A stretch of DNA of 17,094 nucleotides from CAZXVW01 sp964644025 (GTDB taxonomy: Bacteria > Acidobacteriota > Terriglobia > Bryobacterales > Bryobacteraceae). The stretch spans positions 1 to 17,094 of the forward strand of contig CAZXVW010000088.1 in the NCBI GenBank assembly GCA_964644025.1, written 5' to 3'. Position 1 is the stretch's first letter, and each line of letters starts with the position of its first letter. The notes under the pieces are model-generated. The model saw only the letters and a list, made by a program, of their open reading frames with translations, was not told the DNA's origin and ran no database searches. Below, one piece after another: positions 1 through 7,500 of this stretch. The position numbers were made by a program, and so were the translations under genes.

Positions 1-941
1 AACAGCCATTGCCAGACGTCGGCCGTGCGGTCGCACTTCGAGCTGCTGTAACGAGTGAGAAACCCCCGGGAGGGATCATCCCCGGTGTAAACGAAGGCGT
101 GTCGCCAGGCAGGGTGGCCCACGCCATGCAACTCGGTGTACTTGATGTTGCCTCCGGCGGCACGGAGCCGGGAGAAAGCCTCACGGGAGAACTTCACCGG
201 GATCAGCGGGTCGGCGTCGCCGTGGAAGCACCAGATGGGCAGGCGCGCCAGTTTCGGCGCGTACGCCGGGTTGAAGCGCCCGCAGACCGGAATGGCCGCC
301 GCGAACATCCCGGGCCGGGCGGCGATGATGTTCCAGGTTCCGGTGCCGCCGCCCGATGCCCCGAGCGCATAGATCCGCCCGCGGTCAATCGGGAATTCCC
401 GCTCGAGCTTTTCGATGATCTCGAAAACCAGGGGAAGATCATTCCGCACGTAGAGGCCGGCGGCCTCCGGCACGTCAGGCTTGGGCCCCCAGATGCCACC
501 CGGCCTGCGTTGGGGCGCCAGCACGAATGCCGGGTACTTTTCCCGCCACGCCCGCCGGGCCATCACTCCGTTCCAGAAGCGCAAGTTGCTGAGGTTGTCG
601 TCGCCGATCCCGCCAGATCCGTGTAGACTCACGATCAGCGGGTACCGCCTGCCGGCTTCGAGCCGCAGCGGCTTCATCAACCGGTACGGCATGGTCTTGT
701 ATTGCCGCGCCTCGTAAGCGGTGATCAGCGACCGGTCCCCGATGCCAGTGCCGCGATTCATTCGGCCCTTCTGGCGGGTCCGGAATACGTAGGCCGCCGC
801 TTCCTCCTCGGTAAGCGTGCCGTCACGATTCGCGTCGGCCTCCGGATACCGGGCCAGCATTTTATTCAGCTCAGCCTTGACATCCGCCCGGCCCGGCGCC
901 ACCAGGGCCAGCAAAAATATTGGGACAGTGATCAGTCGCAT
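1..941 (-). CDS. Secreted alpha/beta hydrolase with EF-hand loop, 3' end cut by window edge
   Basis: Reading from ATG 941 gives 313 open codons to the left edge with no stop, so the C-terminus is missing. Residues 1-19 look like a signal peptide (MRLITVPIFLLALVAPGRA), with cleavage likely after GRA. Residues 36-47 (DANRDGTLTEEE) form a complete EF-hand calcium loop. An alpha/beta hydrolase fold follows: an oxyanion-type LHGSGG at 106-111, nucleophile elbow GASGG with Ser196, acid FHGDADPLIP with Asp244 the likely member, and His276 in GVGHPAW. The layout matches dienelactone-hydrolase/PHB-depolymerase-like esterases, which act outside the cytoplasm on ester bonds; the substrate is not predictable. 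No strong Shine-Dalgarno is visible before ATG 941, but the signal peptide directly after it supports this start. A peptidase of the S9-like class is a less likely alternative. Confidence 0.85.
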   Translation of the reverse strand, partial: MRLITVPIFLLALVAPGRADVKAELNKMLARYPEADANRDGTLTEEEAAAYVFRTRQKGRMNRGTGIGDRSLITAYEARQYKTMPYRLMKPLRLEAGRRYPLIVSLHGSGGIGDDNLSNLRFWNGVMARRAWREKYPAFVLAPQRRPGGIWGPKPDVPEAAGLYVRNDLPLVFEIIEKLEREFPIDRGRIYALGASGGGTGTWNIIAARPGMFAAAIPVCGRFNPAYAPKLARLPIWCFHGDADPLIPVKFSREAFSRLRAAGGNIKYTELHGVGHPAWRHAFVYTGDDPSRGFLTRYSSSKCDRTADVWQWL

Positions 942-1126
942 GGGATTCCCGCAGGAGGCATTCTGGATGGAAGCCGCCTGAAATCATGAGGATACGACTC
1001 CAGCGCTGGCTTGCGCAACCGTCCGGCCGGATCGGGCAGGCCTCTGGATCAGCGGTGTGCTCCTATCAGGTGTCTGTTACGGATTGGGTGGGTTGGGTCA
1101 GCCGCCTTGCCCAGCGGGTGCCCGAC

Positions 1127-1414
1127 TCAGTCGATGTAGCCGCGCCAGGTGCGGCCGAGCTCGTCCCGAAGGATGATACCGTAGTCGTCCGATATGCCCG
1201 AGATCCGGTTCCCGTTCGAGTCCCGGAACAGGAATCGAATCGTGTTGTCGCCCTGGTCTTCGGCGTGTCCCTGCCAGACGTTGCCGTACTCGTCGCGGAG
1301 CCGGACGAAGTCACCGTCTCCGAACCCGGAAACGCTCTCTCGGCGATCGTTATCGAATCGATAGAAACCGCTCCTCACATTCGAGCGGCGCCGACGGCGT
1401 CGATAAATCATCAT
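1127..1414 (-). CDS. Small hypothetical protein with three degenerate ~20-residue repeats
   Basis: This 95-residue protein is not recognised. Residues 5-10 are six arginines. After that, three similar units follow: about 35-53 (VRLRDEYGNVWQGHAED), 57-77 (IRFLFRDSNGNRISGISDD) and 78-95 (IILRDELGRTWRGYID). Each has a hydrophobic pair, an R-D turn, a Gly and an aromatic or hydrophobic residue, suggesting stacked beta-hairpins. No signal peptide or membrane segment is seen. GGAGGA lies directly against the first of two consecutive ATGs (1414 and 1411), so the second may be used; the spacing is short for either. Codon third positions are mostly G/C in this frame. A longer frame on the other strand (986-1462) has no repeat or domain logic. 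The gene is likely real, because the repeat exists at protein level, but its function is unknown. Confidence 0.55.
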   Translation of the reverse strand: MMIYRRRRRRSNVRSGFYRFDNDRRESVSGFGDGDFVRLRDEYGNVWQGHAEDQGDNTIRFLFRDSNGNRISGISDDYGIILRDELGRTWRGYID

Positions 1415-1936
1415 TCCTCCATCGGCACCTGTTCGGAGTGTTCAAATACGGCAAATCACTGACTTCGCGCCGGGGAACATGCGTAGGTGCAAACTCCCCT
1501 GCCCTTGAGGTGAAGACGCGGCCAGGATACGAACGCCGGTGAGGGGCGTGTGAGCAAACACGCCCGCCAAAAACCCACGGGAGGGCGGGCGGTGGCACTG
1601 GAGGGCGCCGGGAACGGGTAATCCGAACTCACCGGCCCTCAGGCCACTCTTGCGGTGGGCTTCACCGGCGGCACGGAGGAGAAATGCCGCTGGGCGTACA
1701 GTGCCACCGCCCGTCGGGATAGCCAGCCCGAGCTCGTCTGGGGGCTCGAGATGGCGTGAGCTACGCGTTCTCGATTATGATCGCCGACATCAACTGCAAT
1801 CCTCGTGCCAACCTGACAAGCGTTATTCTTCCAGGGATCATTCCAATAGCGAGACCTGCATCTGGGTGCTGGTCACCCACGAGACTTTCCCAGTGGGGAA
1901 TAGCGCGCAGATTTTGCGGAAGGACTGGACGCCGAA
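1415..1936. other. Gene-poor stretch with no recognised gene
   Basis: This 522 bp stretch holds no frame with a convincing start, ribosome binding site and recognisable protein. A hairpin with an 8-bp stem (CGCCCGCC at 1561-1568 with GGCGGGCG at 1584-1591, 15-nt loop) is present without a following T run. An open minus-strand frame of about 75 codons exists near 1640-1880 but has no start codon in a good context and no motif I recognise. It may contain the promoter of the 1127-1414 gene and the transcription end of the dehydrogenase gene. Confidence 0.5.
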
Positions 1937-2710
1937 CTAGATCGTCATCGCCAGAAAACCTCCGTCAACCCGCAGGATCGCTCCAGTCACAAATGAAGAG
2001 GCTTTCTCCGAGGCAAGGTAGATGGCGGCGCCCACCAGTTCACTGGGCTCGCCGAACCGCTTCATCGGTGTATGGCCCATGATTTGCTCGATGCGATCCG
2101 GGGTCAGCACCTTCCGGTTCTGCTCGGCCGGGAAGAACCCCGGCAGGATCGCATTCACCCGCACCTTATGGGGGGCAAACTCCCGGGCCAGGAACATCGT
2201 CACCTGATTCACCCCTCCTTTCGCCACCCCGTAGGTGAACACCTTCGACAACGGGGGGCCGGAGGAAGCCGACGAGATGTTGATGATCGATCCCCCCCTG
2301 CCCGCCTCCACCATGGCTTTGCCGAAAATCTGACAAGCGAGAAACACGCTCTTCAGATCCACGTCCAGGATCTTGTGCCATTCCTGCTCGGAAATCTCGA
2401 AGAACGGAGTGGCGGAGTTGATCCCGGCCGCATTTACCAGGATGTCGACGTGCCCGAACTCCGCGAGAATGGCCTCGAGCGCATGTTGCAGCTCTTGCTT
2501 GCTGCTGGCGTCTACGCGTATGGCTTGGGCGCGGCGGCCCAGCCGGCGGACCGAGGCGGTCCGCCTCTCGGCTGCCCCGAGATTGAAATCGAGAATGCTG
2601 ATATCGGCTCCGGCGCTCGCCAGGCCCATCGCCATCTCGCCGGCGAGTACTCCACCACCACCGATCACCGCAGCGACCTTATTGGTAAGTGAGAACAAAT
2701 CTTCGTACAT
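1937..2710 (-). CDS. Short-chain dehydrogenase/reductase, D-mannonate oxidoreductase-like
   Basis: This is a 257-residue NAD(P)-dependent oxidoreductase of the classical SDR family. From ATG 2710: the nucleotide-binding turn is VIGGGGVLAG at 15-24, NAAG begins at 93, catalytic Ser147 sits in NISSAS, and Tyr160-xxx-Lys164 is in TYGVAKGG. The C-terminal part (PGFFPAEQNRK, HTPMKRFGEP, SSFVTGAILRVDGGF) resembles UxuB/YjmF-type D-mannonate oxidoreductases, which interconvert fructuronate and mannonate in hexuronate breakdown. That substrate is inferred from similarity, and other sugar-acid or polyol substrates are possible. An upstream GTG at 2746 would add 12 residues. ATG 2710 is preferred because the family starts near DLFSL, and GGGGAG lies about 13-15 nt before it. 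The usual TGxxxGxG turn is altered here: Ile replaces Thr and Ala replaces a Gly. Confidence 0.85.
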   Translation of the reverse strand: MYEDLFSLTNKVAAVIGGGGVLAGEMAMGLASAGADISILDFNLGAAERRTASVRRLGRRAQAIRVDASSKQELQHALEAILAEFGHVDILVNAAGINSATPFFEISEQEWHKILDVDLKSVFLACQIFGKAMVEAGRGGSIINISSASSGPPLSKVFTYGVAKGGVNQVTMFLAREFAPHKVRVNAILPGFFPAEQNRKVLTPDRIEQIMGHTPMKRFGEPSELVGAAIYLASEKASSFVTGAILRVDGGFLAMTI

Positions 2711-2814
2711 TGGACTATGAATCTTCTCCCCTATCCTTTTTAGCACGGCCGGGTCCCGCCGCCGGCTCCTGACAGGTATACCCTGGGGATGAAGGGGCGT
2801 AGTCCTCTGGCCAG

Positions 2815-2874
2815 AAGAGTACTATTTGCGCATTAGGCCGGTTGTACCGCGACCAAACTAAAAAAAGTACTCTT
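2815..2874. promoter_or_regulatory. Inverted pair of AAGAGTACT / AGTACTCTT sites upstream of the hybrid kinase
   Basis: AAGAGTACT at 2815-2823 and its exact reverse complement AGTACTCTT at 2866-2874 flank a 42-bp spacer. Each arm contains the self-complementary AGTACT, and the right arm follows an A-tract (2861-2866). The pair lies in the 212-bp gap between divergent genes (dehydrogenase minus, kinase plus). This is compatible with a pair of dimer-binding operator sites or a looped control region. No regulator is identified and the functional role is inference. Confidence 0.4.
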
Positions 2875-2922
2875 GCCGCCAAGGGATGAAACCCTGACAC
2901 TGAACAGTAAGGGATTAACCTG

Positions 2923-4908
2923 ATGAGGCGAGTAGAACTGGAGCAATGGAGGGACCGGGAGGTAGCCAGGCTTCTGGCCTTGCTGGAGGCCGAGCGGCGG
3001 TATTACCAGGAAATCGTCGCAGTAGCGCCGGTAGGCCTGGCGGTGGTGGATTCCGACCTCTCTTTTCTCTCCGCAAACCGCTCCTTTCAAAAGACATTTG
3101 GCCTCCCTCGTGAACGCCTATCGAAGTTTCGGCTTCAGGATCTGTTTCCGGGCGAAGAGGTTGCCGACGAGGTCCGGCGGGTGCTGGAAACGGCGGCGCC
3201 CCGGAGCAATATCCTGACGCAGCATGTTTCCAAAGAAGGGGTCAGACCGCTCCGGCTTTCGGTGCAGCCTTTCCGTGGATGGAACGAAGAGGCGGCCTCG
3301 GAAGTTCTGCTGCTGGTAGAAGATCTGGCGCCGTCTGAACGGGAGGCGCCGCCGAAGGAGCAGTTGCGGCTGGCCGATGAACTTCTGGAGAACATTGATG
3401 CCATCGTCTGGGAAAGGGACGCGGCGACGCTGCGATTCACCTATATCGGCGGCCGGGTGATGGAGATGCTGGGTTACCCGGGCCGGCGATGGATTGAGGA
3501 GCCGGATTTCCACGCGGCGAGAATCCATCCCGAGGATCGGGAATGGGTCACTGCTTTCTACCGCGCGGCGATCGCCACGGCCGGCTCCCGGAACTGTGAC
3601 TACCGGGCTGTTGCCTCCGACGGCCGCATCGTCTGGCTTCGGGACGTCGTCCGGGTGGTGCGTGACGCGCAGGGTTCGCCGAAAAAACTCAGCGGCATCA
3701 CGGTGGACATCGGGGCGGAGAAACTCCGTCATGAGCAACTTGCGCAGGCCGAGAAGATGGCCGCGCTGGGGCGGCTGGCGGGCAAGGTCACCCACGAGTG
3801 CAGCAACCTGTTGATGATTCTGAGCGGTTACAGCGAGGAACTGCTGGAGAATCTGCCCCCCGGCCATCCTGCCCGCGGTGACGTGGAGGAGATCCTGGCG
3901 GCGACGGACCGGCTCTCAAAGATCACCAACGAATTGCTTGCTTTTACCCGCCGCCCGGCGTTGTCACCGAAGACGTTCAGCCTGAAGCTGCTGCTGGAAA
4001 GCATCGAGCCGGCCATGCGCGAGGAACTCGGCCCGGGAATCGAGCTGGAAGTGAGACCTGTTTCCGAGGCCGGCCACGTCAACGCCGACTGGGATCAGCT
4101 TCGCGACTCCATCCTGACAGTGGTCCGGCATGCGCGCGACGCCATGGGTGAGGGCGGGCGCCTGCTTCTCGAGGCAGGGCGCGTGGAAGTGGCTGCCGGC
4201 ACCCCACAGCCGGACGGCGTGCTGAAACCTGGCGAATACCTCACCATCGCGATCAGCGATAGCGGTCCCCGGCTGGACGAAGAGACCAGGGCCCGTCTGT
4301 TCGAGCCGTTCTTTTCGAATCACCGCTCCGGCCGCGGCCTGGCTTCGGTGTACAACGTCATCACTGCCAGCGGCGGAAACATTCTCGTTTCCGACAGCCA
4401 GATCGGTGGCGCGAAGTTCACAATTTTCCTGCCGCGGGCAGAAGCACCGCGCCCGGCGGCGGCGCCCTCGGCCGGCCGCGAGGCGCCCGCCATCGAACGG
4501 AAACCAATGGAGACGGTTCTCGTGGTTGAGGACGAGGGCGGCATCCGGGCGCTGATGCGCAAGATCTTGCAGAGGCAGGGTTACACTGTCCTGGAAGCGA
4601 GCCACGGGGAGGAAGCAATGGAAGTGGCTGGCCGGCACGAGGGACGCATTCACTTGCTGCTTACCGACATGGTGATGCCGCAGATGAACGGCCGGGAGCT
4701 GGCGGAGCGGTTGACAAAAGCCCGGCCCGACATGAAGGTCCTCTTCATCTCCGGCTACAGCGATGAGGAACTTGCTTACCGCGGCTCTCTGCCCAAGGAT
4801 GCGGCATTTCTGCAAAAGCCGTTCAGCCTGGCCGCGTTGCTGGAAAAGACCCGGGCCCTGCTCAACGGTTCCACTGCCTCCACTAACGCATCCGGAACGC
4901 CTTCCTGA
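2923..4908 (+). CDS. Hybrid sensor histidine kinase (PAS-PAS-HisKA-HATPase-REC) with degenerate ATP-binding domain
   Basis: This 661-residue protein has no membrane segment and is likely cytoplasmic. Domain order: short coiled N-terminus, PAS (about 25-140), a second PAS_3-like domain (about 150-270, IHPEDREWV), HisKA with His291 in VTHECSN, HATPase (about 380-500) and a C-terminal receiver (about 530-650). The receiver is complete: acidic pair E536/D537, phospho-acceptor Asp582 in LLLTDMVMP, and Lys632 in QKPF. The ATP-binding part is eroded: the N-box reads LTVVRHARDAM (398-408) where relatives have LNLxxNARDAM, the G1 box is DSGPR (446-450) instead of DxGxG, and the G2 segment (466-476) appears about four residues short of GTGLGL. 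Autokinase activity is therefore doubtful; it could be a phosphatase, or be phosphorylated in trans. TAAGGGA at 2908-2914 supports ATG 2923. No partner regulator is in the window. Confidence 0.9.
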   Translation: MRRVELEQWRDREVARLLALLEAERRYYQEIVAVAPVGLAVVDSDLSFLSANRSFQKTFGLPRERLSKFRLQDLFPGEEVADEVRRVLETAAPRSNILTQHVSKEGVRPLRLSVQPFRGWNEEAASEVLLLVEDLAPSEREAPPKEQLRLADELLENIDAIVWERDAATLRFTYIGGRVMEMLGYPGRRWIEEPDFHAARIHPEDREWVTAFYRAAIATAGSRNCDYRAVASDGRIVWLRDVVRVVRDAQGSPKKLSGITVDIGAEKLRHEQLAQAEKMAALGRLAGKVTHECSNLLMILSGYSEELLENLPPGHPARGDVEEILAATDRLSKITNELLAFTRRPALSPKTFSLKLLLESIEPAMREELGPGIELEVRPVSEAGHVNADWDQLRDSILTVVRHARDAMGEGGRLLLEAGRVEVAAGTPQPDGVLKPGEYLTIAISDSGPRLDEETRARLFEPFFSNHRSGRGLASVYNVITASGGNILVSDSQIGGAKFTIFLPRAEAPRPAAAPSAGREAPAIERKPMETVLVVEDEGGIRALMRKILQRQGYTVLEASHGEEAMEVAGRHEGRIHLLLTDMVMPQMNGRELAERLTKARPDMKVLFISGYSDEELAYRGSLPKDAAFLQKPFSLAALLEKTRALLNGSTASTNASGTPS

Positions 4909-4934
4909 GGCACCGGCCGACGCTGTCCAGGATT

Positions 4935-4985
4935 GCCCGTGGTGGAGCCGGCGGCTCCACCGCCCCGCCCGCTGGCGCCACGGGC
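4935..4985. terminator. GC-rich hairpin between convergent genes, candidate bidirectional terminator
   Basis: A perfect 9-bp stem with a 3-nt loop (GGTGGAGCC 4941-4949, GGCTCCACC 4953-4961) lies within the 85-bp gap between the converging kinase and holB genes. A second, competing 8-bp pairing joins GCCCGTGG (4935-4942) with CCACGGGC (4978-4985). No T run follows on either strand, so it is not a classical intrinsic terminator. Its position at a convergent junction suggests transcript ending or 3'-end protection for both sides. Confidence 0.55.
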
Positions 4986-4993
4986 GGCGAAGG

Positions 4994-6022
4994 CTAAGCG
5001 AGTGATTGCAGTTCCACGACCAGCGCATCCAGCGCGATGCTCTTCTGAACATTACGCCGCGCCATCCAGATCAGCTCGTCCACCCGCGCCACCGCCGCGC
5101 GAATCCACTCGAAGCTCACCCTCCGCGCCACCGCCGCCAGCGCATCCCGGATGTCAGCGTTGCGAATCTCCTCCCGGCCCTCCGCCAGCAGTACGACGTC
5201 CTCGAGCAACTGGTAAAGGACCATCAGGTACGAGTCGAGTTTCTCGGTTCGCTCGGCGCCGATCCGTTCGGCGTACTCAGCCCAGCGGCTGAGCCGGGTG
5301 TGCCGGGACGCTGCTCCCAGCAGGCTCAGCATCGCCGCCCGGCGGCGGTCGTAAGCCTCCAGGTCCAGCGACACCGCGATTCCCGGGCTCCCGTTGGCCA
5401 GCGCGATCCGCCGCTCGGCGTGGTCCAGCTCCCGGAACCGCGCGAACTCCCGCATTTCCTCGACTGCCAGCGGCGCCAGATAGAAAGAGACAGCCCGCGA
5501 GCGGATGGTGGGGAGGAGGTCGTAGATGTTTTCCGCGGTCAAGATCAAGATGAGATGATCGGGCGGCTCCTCGAGTGTTTTCAGCAGCGAGTTGGCCGCC
5601 TGCTCGTTGGCCCGGTCCAGCCGGTCAATCAAAAAAACGCGGCGGTTGCCCTTCAGCGGCTTGAACTGGGCCCGCTCCTTGAGCAAGCGCATTTGCGGGA
5701 TTGAGATCTGGCGCAAGGGGCCCTCGGGGGGGAAGGTGATGAAGTCCGGGTGGGTGGCGAACAGCAAGGGATCTTCGCTGCGCTTGTTCGAAGGAAGTTT
5801 CTCTCGTTCGGCGATTCGCTCGCGGTTTTCAGGCCGGTTCAGGTCATCCTGTTCAATCTTTTCGGCATCTCCCAGCAGCGCTGCTCCCACCCGCCGCGCC
5901 AGGGTGGCCTTTCCGACCCCCTCGGGCCCGTGAAACAGCAGCGTGTGCGGTATGCGCTCCTGGGCAATGATCCGGTGGAGAACCTCGGTCACGGCCCGGT
6001 GGCCGAAGAAGTTCTCAAACAC
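4994..6022 (-). CDS. holB: DNA polymerase III subunit delta'
   Basis: This is a 342-residue clamp-loader subunit, part of the complex that opens the sliding clamp onto primed DNA. From GTG 6022, the Walker-like loop is GPEGVGKA (32-39), with Ala where ATPases carry Thr/Ser. The conserved IPQMRLLKE, NRRVFLIDRLDRANEQAANSLLKTLEEPP and TIRSRAVSF segments follow in AAA+ order. The last carries SRA in place of the family's usual SRC. The region between the loop and the THPDF motif (about 45-95) is charged and contains no cysteine, so the zinc module of E. coli delta' is absent. GTG 6022 is chosen because GGGAGG sits about five bases ahead and family similarity begins at FENFFGH; a start further upstream at 6100 would add a non-conserved segment. 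It overlaps the tmk end by 8 nt. Confidence 0.9.
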   Translation of the reverse strand: MFENFFGHRAVTEVLHRIIAQERIPHTLLFHGPEGVGKATLARRVGAALLGDAEKIEQDDLNRPENRERIAEREKLPSNKRSEDPLLFATHPDFITFPPEGPLRQISIPQMRLLKERAQFKPLKGNRRVFLIDRLDRANEQAANSLLKTLEEPPDHLILILTAENIYDLLPTIRSRAVSFYLAPLAVEEMREFARFRELDHAERRIALANGSPGIAVSLDLEAYDRRRAAMLSLLGAASRHTRLSRWAEYAERIGAERTEKLDSYLMVLYQLLEDVVLLAEGREEIRNADIRDALAAVARRVSFEWIRAAVARVDELIWMARRNVQKSIALDALVVELQSLA

Positions 6023-6710
6023 GCTGCCTCCCGCCCAGCCATTCCTCGACCGCGGCCCAGACGTCGGCGGCGACGGCGTCCGCGTCCCGCCGCCCGTCAA
6101 TCACCCGGAAGCGCCCCGGCTCGCGCCCGGCCAGCCTCCGGTAGCCCTCGCGCACGCGCTGGTAGAATTCCCGGGACTGCTCGTCCATTCGCGTCTCGGC
6201 GGCCTCCCGGCCTTGCCGCGAATCATTCCGCGCACGCGCCCTGGCCAGGCCCGTCTCCAGATCAATATCGAGGTAAATAGTGAGGTCCGGTTTCAAGCCC
6301 CGGCAGGCGATCCGCTCCAGCGCCGCCACCACTTCCTCGCCGAGTCCGCGGGCAAAGCCCTGGTAGACCATGGTCGAGTCGGTGTACCGGTCTGAAAGCA
6401 CGATCTTTCCCGCCGCGAGGGCCGGCCGGATGCGCTGGCTGACATTTTGGGCCCGCGAGGCGAAATAGAGCAGCAGCTCAGTGGCCGGGGAAATTTCCTG
6501 ATTCGCCGTGTCCAGCAGAATCCGGCGGATCTGCTTCCCGATCCGCGTGCCGCCCGGCTCGATGGTTTCCTCGACCTGGTAGCCCTCCTCGCGCAGGCGC
6601 CTGGCGAGCCGCCGCATCTGCGTGGTCTTGCCGCAGCCGTCGATCCCCTCGAAAGTGATGAACCAACCGCGCGCCGGCGCCTCACCGGCACGCGGTGCCC
6701 GCTCAGTCAT
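6015..6710 (-). CDS. tmk: Thymidylate kinase (dTMP kinase)
   Basis: This 231-residue protein phosphorylates dTMP to dTDP with ATP, a required step in dTTP supply. From ATG 6710, the P-loop is EGIDGCGKTT (21-30). EPGGTRIGKQIR follows, then the substrate-binding SDRYTDSTMVYQG with its DRY triad. An arginine-rich LID-like segment lies near ARARARNDSRQGRE. The length is slightly above the family's usual 205-215 because of an extra 14-residue N-terminus. A TTG two codons upstream (6716) is possible but unnecessary. The start overlaps the uracil-DNA glycosylase stop by 8 nt, and the end overlaps holB. The tmk-holB pairing is a common bacterial arrangement and supports both calls. Confidence 0.95.
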   Translation of the reverse strand: MTERAPRAGEAPARGWFITFEGIDGCGKTTQMRRLARRLREEGYQVEETIEPGGTRIGKQIRRILLDTANQEISPATELLLYFASRAQNVSQRIRPALAAGKIVLSDRYTDSTMVYQGFARGLGEEVVAALERIACRGLKPDLTIYLDIDLETGLARARARNDSRQGREAAETRMDEQSREFYQRVREGYRRLAGREPGRFRVIDGRRDADAVAADVWAAVEEWLGGRQRV

Positions 6711-7500
6711 AGACAAAATGAAACACTTTCTTCAGATCTTCCCAGGACTCGCGCTTGGCGTTCTTGTTATAAGGGCGCAGCAGGTAGGAGGGGTGGTAGG
6801 TGACCATTACCGGGATGTCGTGCCAGCGATGCCACTTGCCGCGCAGGCGCGTGACGCCTTCCCGCTTGCCCAGCAGCGCCTTGGCCGCCGTGGCGCCCAG
6901 CGCGACGATCGCCTTGGGCCGAATCGCCAGCAACTGCCGGAACAGGAACTCTCCGCAAATCTTCATCTCATCCGGCGCCGGCGTGCGGTTCTCCGGCGGG
7001 CGGCACTTCACCACGTTGCAGATATAGACGTCCTTGCGCAGCAGCGGGATGCCCTCCTTCCGGGCCGTGTTCTCGATCATCTGGGTGAGCAACTGCCCGG
7101 CCCGGCCGACAAAAGGAATACCCTGCGCGTCCTCTTCCGCCCCCGGACCTTCGCCGACGAACACCACCCTGGCGTGCTCATCCCCGACGCCAAAGACCAA
7201 CTTGTTCCGGCCCTCGTACAGGCGGCAGCGCGTACACTCACCCAGTTCTTGGCGGATCTTGGCCAGCGTTTCACCCGGTGGCGCCGGCGTGGGGAGCAAG
7301 CCCAGTGACATCGGCTCCGGCGGACCCGCTTCCAGAGAGTCACCGGCCGCCGGGGCTGGCGGTTCGCCGCTTTCGCTGCCACCATCCGCCGGGCTTGCCG
7401 CCGACATGCGCGGCGGAGGAGAAACCTCCTGGCGATAGAGAGTCTTGATGCCGAGGTCCCGGTAAAACTCGAGGTAGCGTCGAAGCTGTTCCGGTTTCAT
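6703..7500 (-). CDS. Family 4 uracil-DNA glycosylase with 4Fe-4S cluster
   Basis: This 265-residue enzyme removes uracil from DNA, starting base excision repair after cytosine deamination or dUTP incorporation. Motif 1 is GEGPGAEED (116-124) and motif 2 is HPSYLLR (236-242), both characteristic of family 4. Four cysteines fit the iron-sulfur ligands: C89 and C92 (CTRC), C166 (VVKCRPPENR) and C182. Residues 1-25 resemble the N-terminal stretch seen in many bacterial members. Residues about 28-75 are a low-complexity Pro/Ala/Gly/Ser linker before the catalytic domain. ATG 7500 overlaps the coaBC stop in an ATGA, fixing the start by coupling. It lies just before tmk, which also limits uracil in DNA by supporting dTTP supply. 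Confidence 0.93.
   Translation of the reverse strand: MKPEQLRRYLEFYRDLGIKTLYRQEVSPPPRMSAASPADGGSESGEPPAPAAGDSLEAGPPEPMSLGLLPTPAPPGETLAKIRQELGECTRCRLYEGRNKLVFGVGDEHARVVFVGEGPGAEEDAQGIPFVGRAGQLLTQMIENTARKEGIPLLRKDVYICNVVKCRPPENRTPAPDEMKICGEFLFRQLLAIRPKAIVALGATAAKALLGKREGVTRLRGKWHRWHDIPVMVTYHPSYLLRPYNKNAKRESWEDLKKVFHFVYD

Noticed and set aside
1081..1100. G-rich run (GG, GGG, GGG, GGG) as a G-quadruplex
   Set aside because: Only three runs of three G and one of two; expected by chance at this base composition.
986..1462. 158-residue plus-strand open frame opposite the small repeat protein
   Set aside because: No domain, no ribosome binding site, mixed third codon positions; the minus frame has protein-level repeats and mostly G/C third positions.
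1561..1591. Hairpin as an intrinsic terminator
   Set aside because: 8-bp stem with a 15-nt loop and no T run on either strand; kept only as a note in the gene-poor stretch.
3964..5052. 362-residue minus-strand open frame antisense to the hybrid kinase
   Set aside because: The kinase on the other strand has clear domains; the antisense frame is rich in Gln/His/Arg/Ala without motifs, typical of GC-rich shadows, and runs into holB.
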